Made by a program: the position numbers and the translations under genes. DNA of 64,000 nucleotides from Tritrichomonas musculus (Eukaryota; Parabasalia; Tritrichomonadida; Tritrichomonadidae): assembly GCA_039105265.1 (NCBI GenBank), contig JAPFFF010000024.1:806001-870000 (forward strand). Reading direction: 5' to 3'. Below the pieces are notes generated by a model. The model did no database searches. It saw only the letters and a program-made list of their open reading frames with translations, and was not told where the DNA came from. This document shows, piece by piece, positions 9,635-20,034 of this stretch. Each line of letters starts with the position of its first letter. Within the stretch, counting starts at the first letter, position 1.

Positions 9635-10033
9635 TTATTCATAATTTGATGAATGTACATGATTTATAGGTGCTGGTGCATTATTTGAACTACTCGATTC
9701 TGTTTTAGCGGGTTTTGGCATTTTATAGTTTTCATCTCTTCCTTGTGCATGATTATTGATTTTTGTTAATGCTTCTCTTACGTTGCCTTTTGGAATATAT
9801 TTTATTGCTGCATCCGCTACATTTGAGATTTTGTTTCTCATATTATCGCTTAAAAATGCTTTGCCTAAACTACCCATTGTTTTGCCTATTAATCCTGATT
9901 GATTTTTCATTATTCCTGTTGCATTATCCGCTAATTTACCTGCTAATCCTCCTGTTGCTGAATTTGCTGCTCCCATTAATAATTGACCTCCAAGGCCAAT
10001 ACTTCTTCTCGCCCATTTTCTAAATAATCCCAT
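9635..10033 (-). CDS. Small Gly/Ala-rich structural-type protein of element A, 132 aa
   Basis: The sequence is the same as the element B copy. An N-terminal basic amphipathic start (MGLFRKWARRSIGLGG) is followed by a Gly/Ala-rich stretch (residues 15-60) and a Ser/Asn/Pro-rich tail. The place between the ATPase and the MSKHLTGSKR gene matches the 176-aa gene of element C. The amphipathic start recalls membrane-active internal capsid proteins of related viruses, but this is inference only. Confidence 0.65.
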   Translation of the reverse strand: MGLFRKWARRSIGLGGQLLMGAANSATGGLAGKLADNATGIMKNQSGLIGKTMGSLGKAFLSDNMRNKISNVADAAIKYIPKGNVREALTKINNHAQGRDENYKMPKPAKTESSSSNNAPAPINHVHSSNYE

Positions 10034-10052
10034 TTAAAATTCAATAAAACGT

Positions 10053-10910
10053 TTAAGATTCAAAATAGTATTTGTTTGCAGTTATGTTCATGATAAATTT
10101 GTCATGCGGTTCTCTATGTTGCAAGTATTCTTGCACAGTTGCCTTTGTATTTAAGTTGTTATTTGTTTGCTGCAATAAAGAGGTGAAATCTTCTTCTGAA
10201 TAACCGCTATAACAGATAATATCGGTTGCCATACGTTTAGCATTTATGTGCACAAATCTTATCGTTTGAAATGCCATTATGCACGTTATGTTATAATGTC
10301 TTGTTTTTGTCAACAATTTAATAAATTCTGAATTACCGTTTTTCAATAAATCTGAACCAGCACAATCATCAAGAATAATCAGAGTATTGAATGGATAAGA
10401 GGCGGTTCCATATTTACAAAGCTTACTGGCAATATAAATGATTTTATCTTGAAGGTCAGTTAAATGATGTTTTTCAATTAAACGCCTCATCTCATCAGAC
10501 GTTTCTTTCATTTTTGAGAGGATATGTTTGACAAGTGCATAATATTTTATTTTCCTTTTCAAATGTTTCTGAAGAACGCTCATTAATTGTTTTTCTGAGA
10601 CATAAATTATTTTTGTTTGAATCTTTTTATTCAAAACTTCGGCGGTTTTATCCATTTTACCAGACGTTGAGCAGAAATAAATTTTATGATAATATGGATG
10701 TTTAAATAATCTTTCTGTAATCATAATATGGCGCCAAATCCAATAACTTTTGCCAGCACCAGGACGTCCAATCAAAAAGTATATCCCATTTGATGAAAAC
10801 GGATAATTTTCTGATAATGGTTTGATCAAAGCGCCCTCAATTTCTCTCATACTTTTTCTGAGTGTCTCATTGATTAATTCTTCAACTTTTTGAATAATAT
10901 TTCCTTTCAT
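10053..10910 (-). CDS. ATP: Genome-packaging ATPase of element A
   Basis: A 285-aa protein that appears identical to the copy in B. It shows Walker A (GRPGAGKSYWIW), Walker B (LIILDDCAGSDLL) and the conserved C-terminal segment (CYSGYSEEDFTSLLQQTNNN). The ATG at 10910 follows TTAATCAA, a common start context in these elements. It is expected to translocate element DNA into capsids. Confidence 0.88.
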   Translation of the reverse strand: MKGNIIQKVEELINETLRKSMREIEGALIKPLSENYPFSSNGIYFLIGRPGAGKSYWIWRHIMITERLFKHPYYHKIYFCSTSGKMDKTAEVLNKKIQTKIIYVSEKQLMSVLQKHLKRKIKYYALVKHILSKMKETSDEMRRLIEKHHLTDLQDKIIYIASKLCKYGTASYPFNTLIILDDCAGSDLLKNGNSEFIKLLTKTRHYNITCIMAFQTIRFVHINAKRMATDIICYSGYSEEDFTSLLQQTNNNLNTKATVQEYLQHREPHDKFIMNITANKYYFES

Positions 10911-10924
10911 TTGATTAAGAATAA

Positions 10925-12067
10925 TTAAATGTATTTTCTGATTTTAACTGGTATGTTTTCACCTGTTTTCACCCAATACATTCGTTCTAAACGTGATAAT
11001 ATTGTTGGATTTCCTTCTCTCATACTTTTGGCATATGTATACCCTTGACTTCCATCATCCCATTTGACCTTGTATTGGTCATTTGCATTATTATACCCTA
11101 AAATCTCCTCTATGTTCCCTCTTTTGCCGTCTTTCAATGTTTTGGCCATAGGAACAAATCCTTTCGCCTTAACTATTTTGTATCCAGGATAATCGTTCAC
11201 AGATCTATCGTTAGCAGCAATTTTGAATAAATTACCAGATTTTGAATCAACTGTATATGCTTGATTGCTAACCATTCTTCGTTTTTTATTTTTAATCGTT
11301 TTTTCTTCTACGATACGTACTTTATCACCTTCTTTGAAATCATAAGGGTTTGCTTGCGTTTTATTTTTCAAAATATATTTCTGTTCGTCTTTAGCTGTCA
11401 TTTTATTGGGGGCTGTTTTTATTTTAGTATGATATGATTCATTATATGCTGACATTAATGACTGCATTTCTTTTGGTGAAATATTTCTTGTAGGTTTATG
11501 TGTTAATTCACCTTCTTTTGAAATATCTTTCCATATATCGGCATCTAACAAATTTTTGTTAACGGCTAAATCTCTTATCGTTCTCATAAAACGGTTTATT
11601 ATTCCTAAATTATTGTGATTATCATCCGTTGTAGTCGTATATATAATTTTATGACTTTTCATCCAAGATGTCACTTCGTCTGATAAATAAGCAGCATCTT
11701 GATCTGAAGCGATTGAATGGCAATTTGGTTCTTCCTTGATGAATTTATTCAATGCTGATTTGACCTGTAACGCCCCTTTCCCTCTCATCGGATATGCATA
11801 AGCTTTACGGGTATTTATATTGATAAGCATCAAATAATTCAAACCGTTAGCTCCTTTATCGTTTATAAACGTATCCATCTGAAAACCTCCGGAATGAGAC
11901 GATACGATAGGTATATATTTAGGAGTTGACACTTTTTGATCATGAACAACGGATTCTGATTGAAATTTCCTTATCTCTTTTTTCGAATAACCTTTTTCAA
12001 GTGCATGTTTTTCAAAAGCTGGACCACGATATGGATATTCCTTAAATAATTCTGCAAGTGATGTCAT
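10925..12067 (-). CDS. INT: Retroviral-type integrase of element A
   Basis: A 380-aa integrase with first Asp in QMDTFINDKG, second Asp in SDQDAAYLSDE and Asn in place of the usual Glu (GIINRFMRT, 35 residues on). A basic linker and a C-terminal chromodomain/SH3-like part (YKVKWDDGSQGY) follow. It differs from the element B copy at about three residues. It is longer than the element C enzyme by an insertion before the EMQSLMSAYNES segment. Confidence 0.88.
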   Translation of the reverse strand: MTSLAELFKEYPYRGPAFEKHALEKGYSKKEIRKFQSESVVHDQKVSTPKYIPIVSSHSGGFQMDTFINDKGANGLNYLMLININTRKAYAYPMRGKGALQVKSALNKFIKEEPNCHSIASDQDAAYLSDEVTSWMKSHKIIYTTTTDDNHNNLGIINRFMRTIRDLAVNKNLLDADIWKDISKEGELTHKPTRNISPKEMQSLMSAYNESYHTKIKTAPNKMTAKDEQKYILKNKTQANPYDFKEGDKVRIVEEKTIKNKKRRMVSNQAYTVDSKSGNLFKIAANDRSVNDYPGYKIVKAKGFVPMAKTLKDGKRGNIEEILGYNNANDQYKVKWDDGSQGYTYAKSMREGNPTILSRLERMYWVKTGENIPVKIRKYI

Positions 12068-12077
12068 TTTCTATAAA

Positions 12078-13049
12078 TTAAACGTATAACATCTTATTAT
12101 AAGGCAAGAACTGCATTTCCATGACAAAAGTTTCTCCATTGGGTAATTTAACGGGGGCATTGTATTGTCTGGCAGAATATAATTCAATCCAAAACCGTTG
12201 ATCAGAAGAATTCAATTTAAAATATTTGATAGGATTATAATAAATTTGTGAATTACCGATATAATTATGTAATGATTGTTCGCCAAGTGAAGAATAAACT
12301 TTACATGAATGACGATCCCAAATATTATCAAAAGTTAGAACGTCATCCCAGAAATCAAAATATACATTCTTTTTATTTTGAGTAGGTTCGTCACCAATAT
12401 TGAATACTTCTTCAAAATCTTTGTTTATTTCTTTCAATTTGAAAGCACAACCGTATGGATCTAAAGGATTATTGTTTCGTTCAGAATATATTTTTTCATG
12501 AAACCCTCTATCGTCATAATAACCGTCAGTTTGTATATCTCTATTCAAAACATCAAGATCAGATTGTTCAAATATTTCATAAGGATCCTTCCATAAAGAT
12601 AAGATATAATTTTTCAATGAATTGTGTACTGCTTCAAAAAAACCTCTGAAATCTCTTTCTGTTGAGAGCCAGTCAATTACTTTTATTTCTTTGATTTTAA
12701 TACTATTTTTATAACCATCTGATGTTTGCATATTGGTTATTTTTTCATTTGTCGTATTCCCCACAATAGATTGAAACATCTTTTTTACATATTTAGCAAT
12801 TCTAATTGTGAATTCAAGTTTTCGTCTTTTTGAAACGAGCCACATTGACCTTACACCCACAATTGTTTCGCCTTTGTTTGACGTTGACCAATCACCAGGA
12901 AAATTGAAATAAAAACGATTAAATTTGCTTGGATCTCTTTGTGAGTCCTCTAAGAAAAAAGCAGTCTCAATTGGGACAGGAACGTTAGCATCATGTACAA
13001 TATTTTCACGATTAGGGTGTTGTGTTTTAACTCTTGGCGGTAACTCCAT
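12078..13049 (-). CDS. Putative minor capsid (penton) protein of element A, 323 aa
   Basis: Residues 1-82 and roughly the last 90 residues are identical to the element B protein, but the centre (about residues 83-235) differs at many positions, unlike any other gene of the two elements. The conserved ends include PIETAFFLEDSQRD, RFYFNFPGDWSTS and FKLNSSDQRFWIELYSARQ. Role inferred from gene order (beside integrase) and similarity to the element C protein. Confidence 0.62.
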   Translation of the reverse strand: MELPPRVKTQHPNRENIVHDANVPVPIETAFFLEDSQRDPSKFNRFYFNFPGDWSTSNKGETIVGVRSMWLVSKRRKLEFTIRIAKYVKKMFQSIVGNTTNEKITNMQTSDGYKNSIKIKEIKVIDWLSTERDFRGFFEAVHNSLKNYILSLWKDPYEIFEQSDLDVLNRDIQTDGYYDDRGFHEKIYSERNNNPLDPYGCAFKLKEINKDFEEVFNIGDEPTQNKKNVYFDFWDDVLTFDNIWDRHSCKVYSSLGEQSLHNYIGNSQIYYNPIKYFKLNSSDQRFWIELYSARQYNAPVKLPNGETFVMEMQFLPYNKMLYV

Positions 13050-13069
13050 TTTGACTAAAAATAAATATC

Positions 13070-13438
13070 TTACTTATTCTTTCTTGATTTACTAGCATGA
13101 AGAATTATTTCCTTTGGAATTATATCTCCCTTTTTCAATTGAATCTGATAGGCTTTTGATTTGACCATATTTTCATTCCTTTCACCTATATAACCAATTA
13201 TCGATCCAAAAAGTGTGATTTTATGTACTGAACAATATTTGGCCACTAAATTCAATATTTCTTTAACGTCCTCATAATCATCCCAATCAAATTTCTTTGC
13301 CCAATCAGTAAAGATTATTTTTTTGTTTGATAATTTAAACTTTGATTTACAAATTTCTGATAATTCAGATATTTCTGTCTTTTTCAATGTTTTATTAAAA
13401 TAAAGTGAACATTCAATTGGCAAAATTAATTCTGGCAT
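13070..13438 (-). CDS. Hypothetical Maverick protein, 122 aa
   Basis: Identical in elements A and B and absent from the matching part of C. The protein is mixed charged with no transmembrane segment or obvious motif; it contains FTDWAKKFDWDDYEDVKEILN and a basic C-terminus. It lies between the protease and minor capsid genes in the same direction, so it is probably expressed with them. No family is recognised. Confidence 0.65.
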   Translation of the reverse strand: MPELILPIECSLYFNKTLKKTEISELSEICKSKFKLSNKKIIFTDWAKKFDWDDYEDVKEILNLVAKYCSVHKITLFGSIIGYIGERNENMVKSKAYQIQLKKGDIIPKEIILHASKSRKNK

Positions 13439-13463
13439 TTTTATTTATTGAAAAATTTTTAAT

Positions 13464-14927
13464 TTACATTCTTTTTGATTTATCTTTTGGTACACCAGAT
13501 TCTACATCTTCATGAACATTCCAATAAGGGTATTTATATGATTTAGCTAAATGATATGCACCTTTTTTAATAAAATAATTATAAGTCTCTTGTTCGATTC
13601 TTTCCTTCTCAGCTTGACTCATTTTTTTTTTGGGAAGAGTCGGTTTTTCTGTGTTGTTAGAATGTTTTTGAAAACTGGGTGGTGTAGGTGGGAGGGGAGC
13701 TGTTTCTAATGATTTGCTCTTTAATTCACGTGCAATTCTTTGTCTAATATTAGATACATCAGCTATTGGATAAGGCCATTTACCATCATGCAATAATATC
13801 CTTGCATTTTGCATCATTAATATAGCACAATCAATATCATTATTTTGTTTAGGAACACGATTATATCTCATTGGATATTTCTGATTAATGCCTTGTGATT
13901 TCAAGAATTTATTTATTATTTTACCGATATCTGGGTATGCTTTCATGTTTGAATCATATACACCGATATCTTTATTGCCATTATCGATTACTATTAATAT
14001 CCAATGTTCCTCTAGTTCAGCAGGAATTACAATGCAATCATAATAATCAATTGGTTTCTTATTAAACTGTGGAGCTTTACTAAGATACTCAAAGAGAGAG
14101 TCCACTGCTTCTTGTTTCGGATTCTCATATAGATAATAAAACCAATCAGGAGGCAATAAGGCTACATGTCCTATTCTTTTCACCTTTTTTCCTTTTTCTA
14201 CTAATAGTTTTAGATATGGATATACTTCTTTTGATTCTAATTGCGAATTATTATCAGTGATTGCATTATAATCAATAAATTGGTCTAGATCCATTGGAGG
14301 TGTTGGTGGTCTTGATGTGTGCCTTGATGTTTGTTTTGATGATTGAGGGGATGTTTGTGGGGGTGGAGGAGGAGATGGCGCTCTTGATGTACCGCTTGAT
14401 GATAATGTAGACGTTTGAGAAGAAGACGATGAAGATGCCAACTTTTTAAGTATAGGTTTGGCCGAAGACGATGACTTTTTCTGAAAGATTGTTTTATTTT
14501 GTGATGGTTCTTCTTGAGGTGGTGGTAATGCATCATCATGCTCTGGCTTCACCCATTTTGCATGTCTTTTTGGTTTGGGCTTATAATATTTTATGAACTT
14601 AAAGGCAGCATTATTGTCACTTTGCACCTTCCCATATTTAATGAAATAACGCCAAGCAGATTTAGCATTAGGCGATCCTTTATAGGCCAAAATTTCACCA
14701 CTAAAACGTTCTCTAAATAATTTGCCCTTCATATTATTCGCAAATATTTCTAATTCATCCCTAAACCCCTTTGCTGGTATCCAATTATAGGGCACTAAAC
14801 ATGTCACATGATTATTTGTGATATCTATGTATTTAAAATTGTGTTCTCTTTTCAAATCTGTAACTTTTTGATTTGTTATAGGTGGATTAAAACGAATTTG
14901 ACCTTGAATAATTATTATATCTGACAT
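13464..14927 (-). CDS. PRO: Ulp1/adenain-like cysteine protease of element A, 487 aa
   Basis: The C-terminal domain (about residues 230-410) has the C48-type catalytic set: His308 (EEHWILIVID), Asp325 (GVYDSN), Gln361 (PKQNNDIDCA) and Cys367. A Pro/Ser-rich linker (residues 140-215) separates it from an N-terminal domain of about 120 residues shared only with the B copy. Maverick and adenovirus proteases of this type mature capsid proteins. It differs from the B copy at only a few residues. Confidence 0.85.
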   Translation of the reverse strand: MSDIIIIQGQIRFNPPITNQKVTDLKREHNFKYIDITNNHVTCLVPYNWIPAKGFRDELEIFANNMKGKLFRERFSGEILAYKGSPNAKSAWRYFIKYGKVQSDNNAAFKFIKYYKPKPKRHAKWVKPEHDDALPPPQEEPSQNKTIFQKKSSSSAKPILKKLASSSSSSQTSTLSSSGTSRAPSPPPPPQTSPQSSKQTSRHTSRPPTPPMDLDQFIDYNAITDNNSQLESKEVYPYLKLLVEKGKKVKRIGHVALLPPDWFYYLYENPKQEAVDSLFEYLSKAPQFNKKPIDYYDCIVIPAELEEHWILIVIDNGNKDIGVYDSNMKAYPDIGKIINKFLKSQGINQKYPMRYNRVPKQNNDIDCAILMMQNARILLHDGKWPYPIADVSNIRQRIARELKSKSLETAPLPPTPPSFQKHSNNTEKPTLPKKKMSQAEKERIEQETYNYFIKKGAYHLAKSYKYPYWNVHEDVESGVPKDKSKRM

Positions 14928-14943
14928 TTTGAATAAAAATAAA

Positions 14944-15255
14944 TTACGGCATTTTACGATTATAATTGTTTTCAGAATGCGTTACCCATCGTAAATTACA
15001 TAGACGGTTATCTTTACGATTGCGGTTTTTATGATCGACTTCTTTTTTGTGAACAGGATCATCGTTAGGCAAAAATTGTTTGGCAATAATAACGTGTTTT
15101 AAATAATTTACACCATTCAAATTAACCGTCAAATAACCTTCATTATGTTTTGAATCTTTCAATGGTTTACGTGTCTTCTTATTTCTTATGGTGAAAGGGT
15201 ATTTATTTAAAATCTCATAGTCATTTATAAAGCCTTTTAATGGAACAAAGCTCAT
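14944..15255 (-). CDS. HNH endonuclease-like protein, 103 aa
   Basis: A small protein with a C-terminal HNH_3-type nuclease motif: KEVDHKNRNRKDNRLCNLRWVTHSENNYNRK contains the DH pair, the N of the middle helix and the conserved NLRWVT..EN. The first 60 residues resemble the N-terminal substrate segment of phage-type HNH proteins. The protein is identical in elements A and B. It could be a resident homing nuclease or a processing enzyme. It sits between the HUH gene and protease, reading inward from the terminus. Confidence 0.78.
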   Translation of the reverse strand: MSFVPLKGFINDYEILNKYPFTIRNKKTRKPLKDSKHNEGYLTVNLNGVNYLKHVIIAKQFLPNDDPVHKKEVDHKNRNRKDNRLCNLRWVTHSENNYNRKMP

Positions 15256-15272
15256 TTTTCAAATACAAAAAA

Positions 15273-15572
15273 TTAATCTAATGGCCGTTCACCAAATTCT
15301 TGGAAGTCACGTTTTCTCGTATTGTTATTCAGTATATATCGAATACACCAGCTGTTTCTACGAGGCACTTCTAAATGAGCATTATGACCAAATAAGCTCT
15401 TAACACACTTCATATCTTCTGGATTTTTGAAATAAATGAATGCATGACCATGATATCTGCCATTCTCACAAGTATCCTCACATGTACATAGATAAGTGGA
15501 GTTATCTGGCAGCTCTTTAGGGTATTCATGTGTCCAGAATGTGATCATATAGTTCCTTCTTTTTCCCCACAT
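15273..15572 (-). CDS. HUH Rep-like endonuclease domain of element A, 99 aa
   Basis: A stand-alone protein that resembles the N-terminal nuclease domain of CRESS-DNA replication initiators. Motif I-like ITFWTHEYP lies near residue 10, motif II is YHGHAFIYF (His-x-His), followed by FGHNAHLEVPRR, and motif III-like WCIRYILNNNTRK (Tyr; Lys of YxxK replaced by Asn), ending FQEFGERP as in Rep proteins. No helicase domain follows. The start lies 138 bp from the element end. A role in nicking the hairpin terminus is an inference. Confidence 0.66.
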   Translation of the reverse strand: MWGKRRNYMITFWTHEYPKELPDNSTYLCTCEDTCENGRYHGHAFIYFKNPEDMKCVKSLFGHNAHLEVPRRNSWCIRYILNNNTRKRDFQEFGERPLD

Positions 15573-15645
15573 TTGTTTTTTGATATGAAGAAAAAAATTT
15601 AAAAATAAAAATAAAAATAGAGAAAAAAATTTATAAATGGCCTTG

Positions 15646-15710
15646 GTGAAATCATCGGCGCAGTTAGGTCTGGGCGACCGTTAAGGGCGCACAGCCTAAC
15701 GTATACTACT
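15646..15710. repeat. Right terminal repeat of element A
   Basis: This 65-bp sequence is nearly identical to the right terminus of element B (48215-48279) and is the inverted counterpart of the B left terminus (21494-21558). Reading inward from the end it starts AGTAGTATACGTTAGGCTG. It holds an imperfect inverted repeat bounded by GTTAGG and CCTAAC, able to form a bulged hairpin of about 38 nt. Confidence 0.9.
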
Positions 15711-16155
15711 AACAGCAAGTATGAAAACTACAATTACATCAATATCTCACAGAGCAGCATTATTGACTGGATTATATAACACTCCGTTGCCTTTGACAAT
15801 TGATCCTAAAGAACCCTTTATTGTGCCAGATTTGCCGATCATAACTCATACAAAACTTTATTTAGTCTCTTTACAAGGTAATCCGATGTATTCAGCTATT
15901 GGAGATCAAGAGTATACACCTTCAGTTATAGGAAATATAAACACAATGGCTATAGACGGCAATCCACTGATTTATGACTTTGAGAAAGAAAGAAACCCGA
16001 TAAAAATAAAAACAAACACAGATAGTTTAAAATATTTAGAATTAAGTTTAGTCGATTTCCAATTTCAGCCTATCGCTTTAAAAAGTCCTTTGTTTGTTTC
16101 AATTAAAGTAAAGCCAGCTAAAGAATCAGACGTTAAGGATGTGTTAACTAAATGA
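15711..16155 (+). pseudogene. C-terminal part of the 220-aa Maverick protein, cut by element A
   Basis: It encodes the last 145 residues or so of the 220-aa protein found whole at 41105-41767. Element A removed the N-terminal part at a point within the codons for TASLKTT. The remaining sequence is open to its normal stop and overlaps the end of the PolB pseudogene by 8 bp on the opposite strand, as in element B. Confidence 0.88.
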
Positions 16156-18054
16156 ATTTAAGGGTCCTGCTAAACTTTTTGAGATTAGTCTGCTGAAAAG
16201 TTTGAGTTTTTCTGAATGCATTTGTGCCATCTAATAAATTGAACTCCATTTTGGCCCCAGCATACAATTTTTCATAGAGTTCTTCAATTGTGATGCCCAT
16301 TCGTTTACATTTATTAATGATCACTTGATGAGGAATGCCCTTGATTCTTATATGATATCCTTCTTTTCCTTCTTCATCGACTAAGATATCTAAATAACTT
16401 TTCTTGCCTAATGCGATCAGTTTTCGTGAATGTATTTGGCCTACTGCACCCTCAAAACCGTCAAAATCAATGAAATTGACACATCTTTTCACCTATTAAT
16501 TCAGCATTATATTTCTCCTTAAAGATCTCTGCCACTTTTTTCACATCATCTTCATATAGGTGCATGCTATCGGTATCTTGATAGAATATTTCAATCCCAT
16601 TTTGTTCTGCACTAGCCATAACACGATTCATCAAATGTTTTGACCATGAAAGAACGCTACACCAAATTGTGGGAGATTGAAATGATCATTGATCGGCTTC
16701 AGCTTTTTCACATAGCATCTATCAATTGTCGGTTCATCATAGATTTCTGTGATAAAGTTATAATTGAGCCAAATGTATTTCATTAGCTCATCTCTGGGTA
16801 CACTTTTTGTTTCTGTTTTCATCGCTTTCAATATTGATTTGCCATAGATTGAATTCAATAGCAATTTGATCGTTGACTGCAGTGGATTCTTCTCTTTCTT
16901 ATATTTGAGTCTTAAATTAAATAAACCAAAAATGAACTCATTAATCTTCTTATTAAATCCTTCATCAAAATAGTAACCACGAATGATTTCGTATTTGATA
17001 TCATAGAACTCAATCAAATCCATTAGTGCAATCTTGTCAATATAAAAATTGCTAACAGGATCATTGTCAAATATTTTAGAGCCCTTATCATTTCGTCTAA
17101 AGACTTGTCCGAATTTATATGGCTTATCTGATTTGCATTTGATTTCATTTATAATGAATTCAATGGAAAAAGTGTCATATTTCATCAATTGATTATGGTC
17201 TATATTTTGAGGCAAAATTTTCGGTTTTCCTTTAGCAACACCATCCATTACATACATTCTCGAAGGATAAAGGCTAATTGCATCAAAATCTTGTATTCTT
17301 CCTTCTATATATTGCTTTTGATTTGATGCTGTCATTGTTCTTCCTCCGCTAACACATCTTTGAATAAAGTTTTGCGGTTTGCCACTTAATTGATAACAAC
17401 CGTCAAAACATCCATATTTATTGGCGAAATGATAACCGATAGATGAGATTGAAATAAAGTTATTAACGCCTAACATTTCTGTACCTGTTTGTTTGAATAC
17501 TTCTTTCAAATCTTTATCAAATTTTTCAAGCCCTTTCATAAGAACGATACAATCCTTAAAACAATAGAACTTGGCATATTTCATAATATAGGGGGGACAA
17601 AAAGCCCATGTTTGTCGCTGAGAGTGAACCATTTTGCGTGTCCATCAAGTGTGTATGCTTTGACGACAACTTTTGATTTATTTCGAATCTTATTGCAGTG
17701 TCGAAGCATCTCTGTAAATGCGAGTCTCTTGCACTCACTGTCTCCAATATCGACGTCAAAGGAGAACTCTTTTGCAGCCATAAACATGAGTCTTTTGAGT
17801 TCTCTTTGAAATAACTCTTGATCGCCGACTTCTTGTATTCTCTTTTCGTATGCTTGTCGTGCTTGTGTCTTTGAGGCTTCATAAAAATCTATAGACAAGT
17901 TCATTATGTCATTATCGTTTTTGATATTTGCTTTTAATATATTGGTTTTCATCTTTTTTCCCGACAAGCCACTTCTTTGTAATCTCTGTATTTGATTTTG
18001 TTGGGTTTGAACAAGTTTTATCAATTCTTCTCTTGATAGTTTGTTGAAATCCAT
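16148..18054 (-). pseudogene. Broken PolB and OTU-like region of element D
   Basis: This corresponds to 37751-41112 of element B. The first 150 residues or so of the OTU-like protein are followed by a junction where about 1,470 bp are missing and about 20 bp of filler (17575-17600) remain; the exonuclease motifs I and II are lost. Two further small indels near 16660 and 16487 break the frame around polymerase motif C. Motif A (DFDAISLYPSRM) and motif B (LLLNSIYGK) are still readable. Confidence 0.9.
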
Positions 18055-18144
18055 TTTAAGTATGATTAAATTGACCTTTATTAACCTAAAAACTGTAGAA
18101 ATATAAATATAAAATTTTGAAAATTTTAAAAATTGAATTGTTTA

Positions 18145-19213
18145 TTAAAAAATTAAATCTTTAACATCAGGCTTAAAAGCACTGACAATTGAAATTTTTT
18201 GTTTCTGACTGACTGTTGCATATTTGGAATTAAAAGCTTTTGATCCAATTATTAAGGGCAAACGATACATTATCGTTTGGTATTCGTTTTTCATTTCTGG
18301 TGTTGGCTGATATTCATTATAATTATTGACAAAGTGATTCATTATATCTAATAACTTCTGTGCATCTCGTGAACAAGCATATTTTCTGACTTCAAATAAA
18401 GAACGTTCTAATTCAATGGTTTTTTGGTTGAGAACGATCATAGACTGTCAATTTTCTTGATATTTTTCATGAACTTTTTTAGTAACTTTTTCTATTTTAT
18501 GATTGAAAGATTCACAGCTCTACAGTGAGTTAGATATTTCATGAGGCTTCGATGCTTCTTTGGCAGCTAATTTTAAAGTCAGTTCTTGTATTTTTTCTTG
18601 CATCTCTTTTATTTTATCTTCATAGGATGAACACTTCTTTACAATCTCTTTCTTGAACTGTCTTCCAATGAATCTTGCTATCGTCTTTCTATCGTCTTCA
18701 GAAATTTTTTCATTTTCTTCTTCATTCATAAAAGTTAGCATAAGATCAAATAATTTTTTTGGTTTCTGTTCTTTTTTCATTTTATCATTGGCTTGCTTTA
18801 TTTGTGTTTGTGTTTGGTCTTGTTCTTTTTCTTGTTCTTGTGCTTGTGCTTGTATTGGAGATGCTTGTTCTTGCTGTTGTATCGGAGGAAGCGGTTGTCT
18901 ATATGCTTGTTGTTGTCGCATTTGAGGTGTATATGTTGGTGTTAAATCATAGTTATATGATTCTTCTATAACATTGAATCTTGATGCACATTGATAACAA
19001 CGGGGCTCTCGCGGCTCTTCTATCACGTGATAGGGCTCTTCCGTATAATAACGGTGCACTCCTATCACTTGATAGGGCTCTCGCGGCTCTTCCGTATTTT
19101 GGGAACCACCGGCTCTTCCGTCTCTTGACGGGGCTCTCGGTGATTCCCCATTCCTTTCCGTAATTTAATTCTCTCATTCCGCGATGAATTATTCCAACAT
19201 CTTTGTCGATCAT
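18145..19213 (-). pseudogene. Broken copy of the 404-aa repeat-rich protein, element D
   Basis: It matches the gene at 36445-37659. The coiled-coil and C-terminal segments are readable in pieces (18145-18441 and 18520-19068) but are separated by stops. The N-terminal start region has shifted frame and includes a long A/T homopolymer just upstream (19215-19239). The GC-rich EEPYHVIEEPR repeat is present in fewer copies than in element B. Confidence 0.88.
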
Positions 19214-19352
19214 CAAAAAAAAAAAAAAAAAAAAAAAATGGTAAACAATGGCGGTTTTAAAGAATAATCCAGAAGAAAAATATTTCATTCTCTCAAATAT
19301 CGTTTCTCACAAAATTGAAATACGATAATTTTCATCGTTTTTTCTGTTTTAA

Positions 19353-19707
19353 GGGCGTACGTCCCAAAAATGTTGTAAACTTGTTAATATTGAATAAACT
19401 CATAGAATATATATTTCAATACTTCCATATTATGAAAAAGATTAGGTCAAAAATGATGATATTTGTCCTAAACGATCAAAAAACAATTATTTTATTAGAC
19501 CGATAAAATTTTATAAAAAATAATTTTGAATTAAAATGTAAAAATAATGCATAAAAATATTTTTTTTAATATATCATCAATCTATAAATAATAGACATTT
19601 TATTTTCTCCAAAATATTTTTTATTCTTCAACTTTTTTTACTCCAAAAAGAATTAAAATATTTGAGAAATCTCATTGAATTCTGATCATTGAATTGGACG
19701 TACGCCC
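19353..19707. mobile_element. 355-bp MITE with GGGCGTACGTCC ends and TTAA duplication
   Basis: Perfect 12-bp terminal inverted repeats (GGGCGTACGTCC at 19353-19364, its complement at 19696-19707) are flanked by TTAA at 19349-19352 and 19708-19711. Element B holds the empty site near 36326: the same flanks joined through a single TTAA. The interior is AT-rich and codes for nothing convincing. The TTAA target points to a piggyBac-like mobilising transposase; none is encoded here. Confidence 0.85.
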
Positions 19708-20034
19708 TTAATATAAATGATTTAATTATTTTTAATTTGGAGTATATTTTTATTTAATATATTTTTAATTATTTGTTTATAAATTATTTATTAATTAATT
19801 GTTAAATTATTTTTCAAGATAATTCAATAAAAAAAAATTCAATTGAAAAAAATTGAGAGAATGTAAATATTATTCCAAAGTATTTTATTTTTTAAATTTA
19901 ATCTATTATTTAATATCTACATTAAATATACATATTTGTAAAATAGTTATTTTTATTCTAAAAAATGTTTTTCTATAGAATTTGAAAAAATTAAAAAATT
20001 AAAAATTCTATTGAAAAAGTTTCATACTTTTTTA

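Larger units (their letters stand above)
7945..15710 (-). mobile_element. Maverick/Polinton element A (right part)
   Basis: It is nearly identical to the left third of element B in inverse orientation. The right end at 15710 ends in TACTACT after the shared 65-bp terminal sequence. The flank starting at 15711 (AACAGCAAG) continues a gene of element D whose intact copy is at 41105-41767, so the insertion point is certain. The rest of A lies beyond element C, outside the window. Apart from the truncated capsid gene, all its genes here are open. Confidence 0.92.

Noticed and set aside
14944-15572. Bacterial contamination suggested by HNH and Rep-like genes
   Set aside because: They lie inside element termini, occur in two copies with the rest of the Maverick, and share its base composition.
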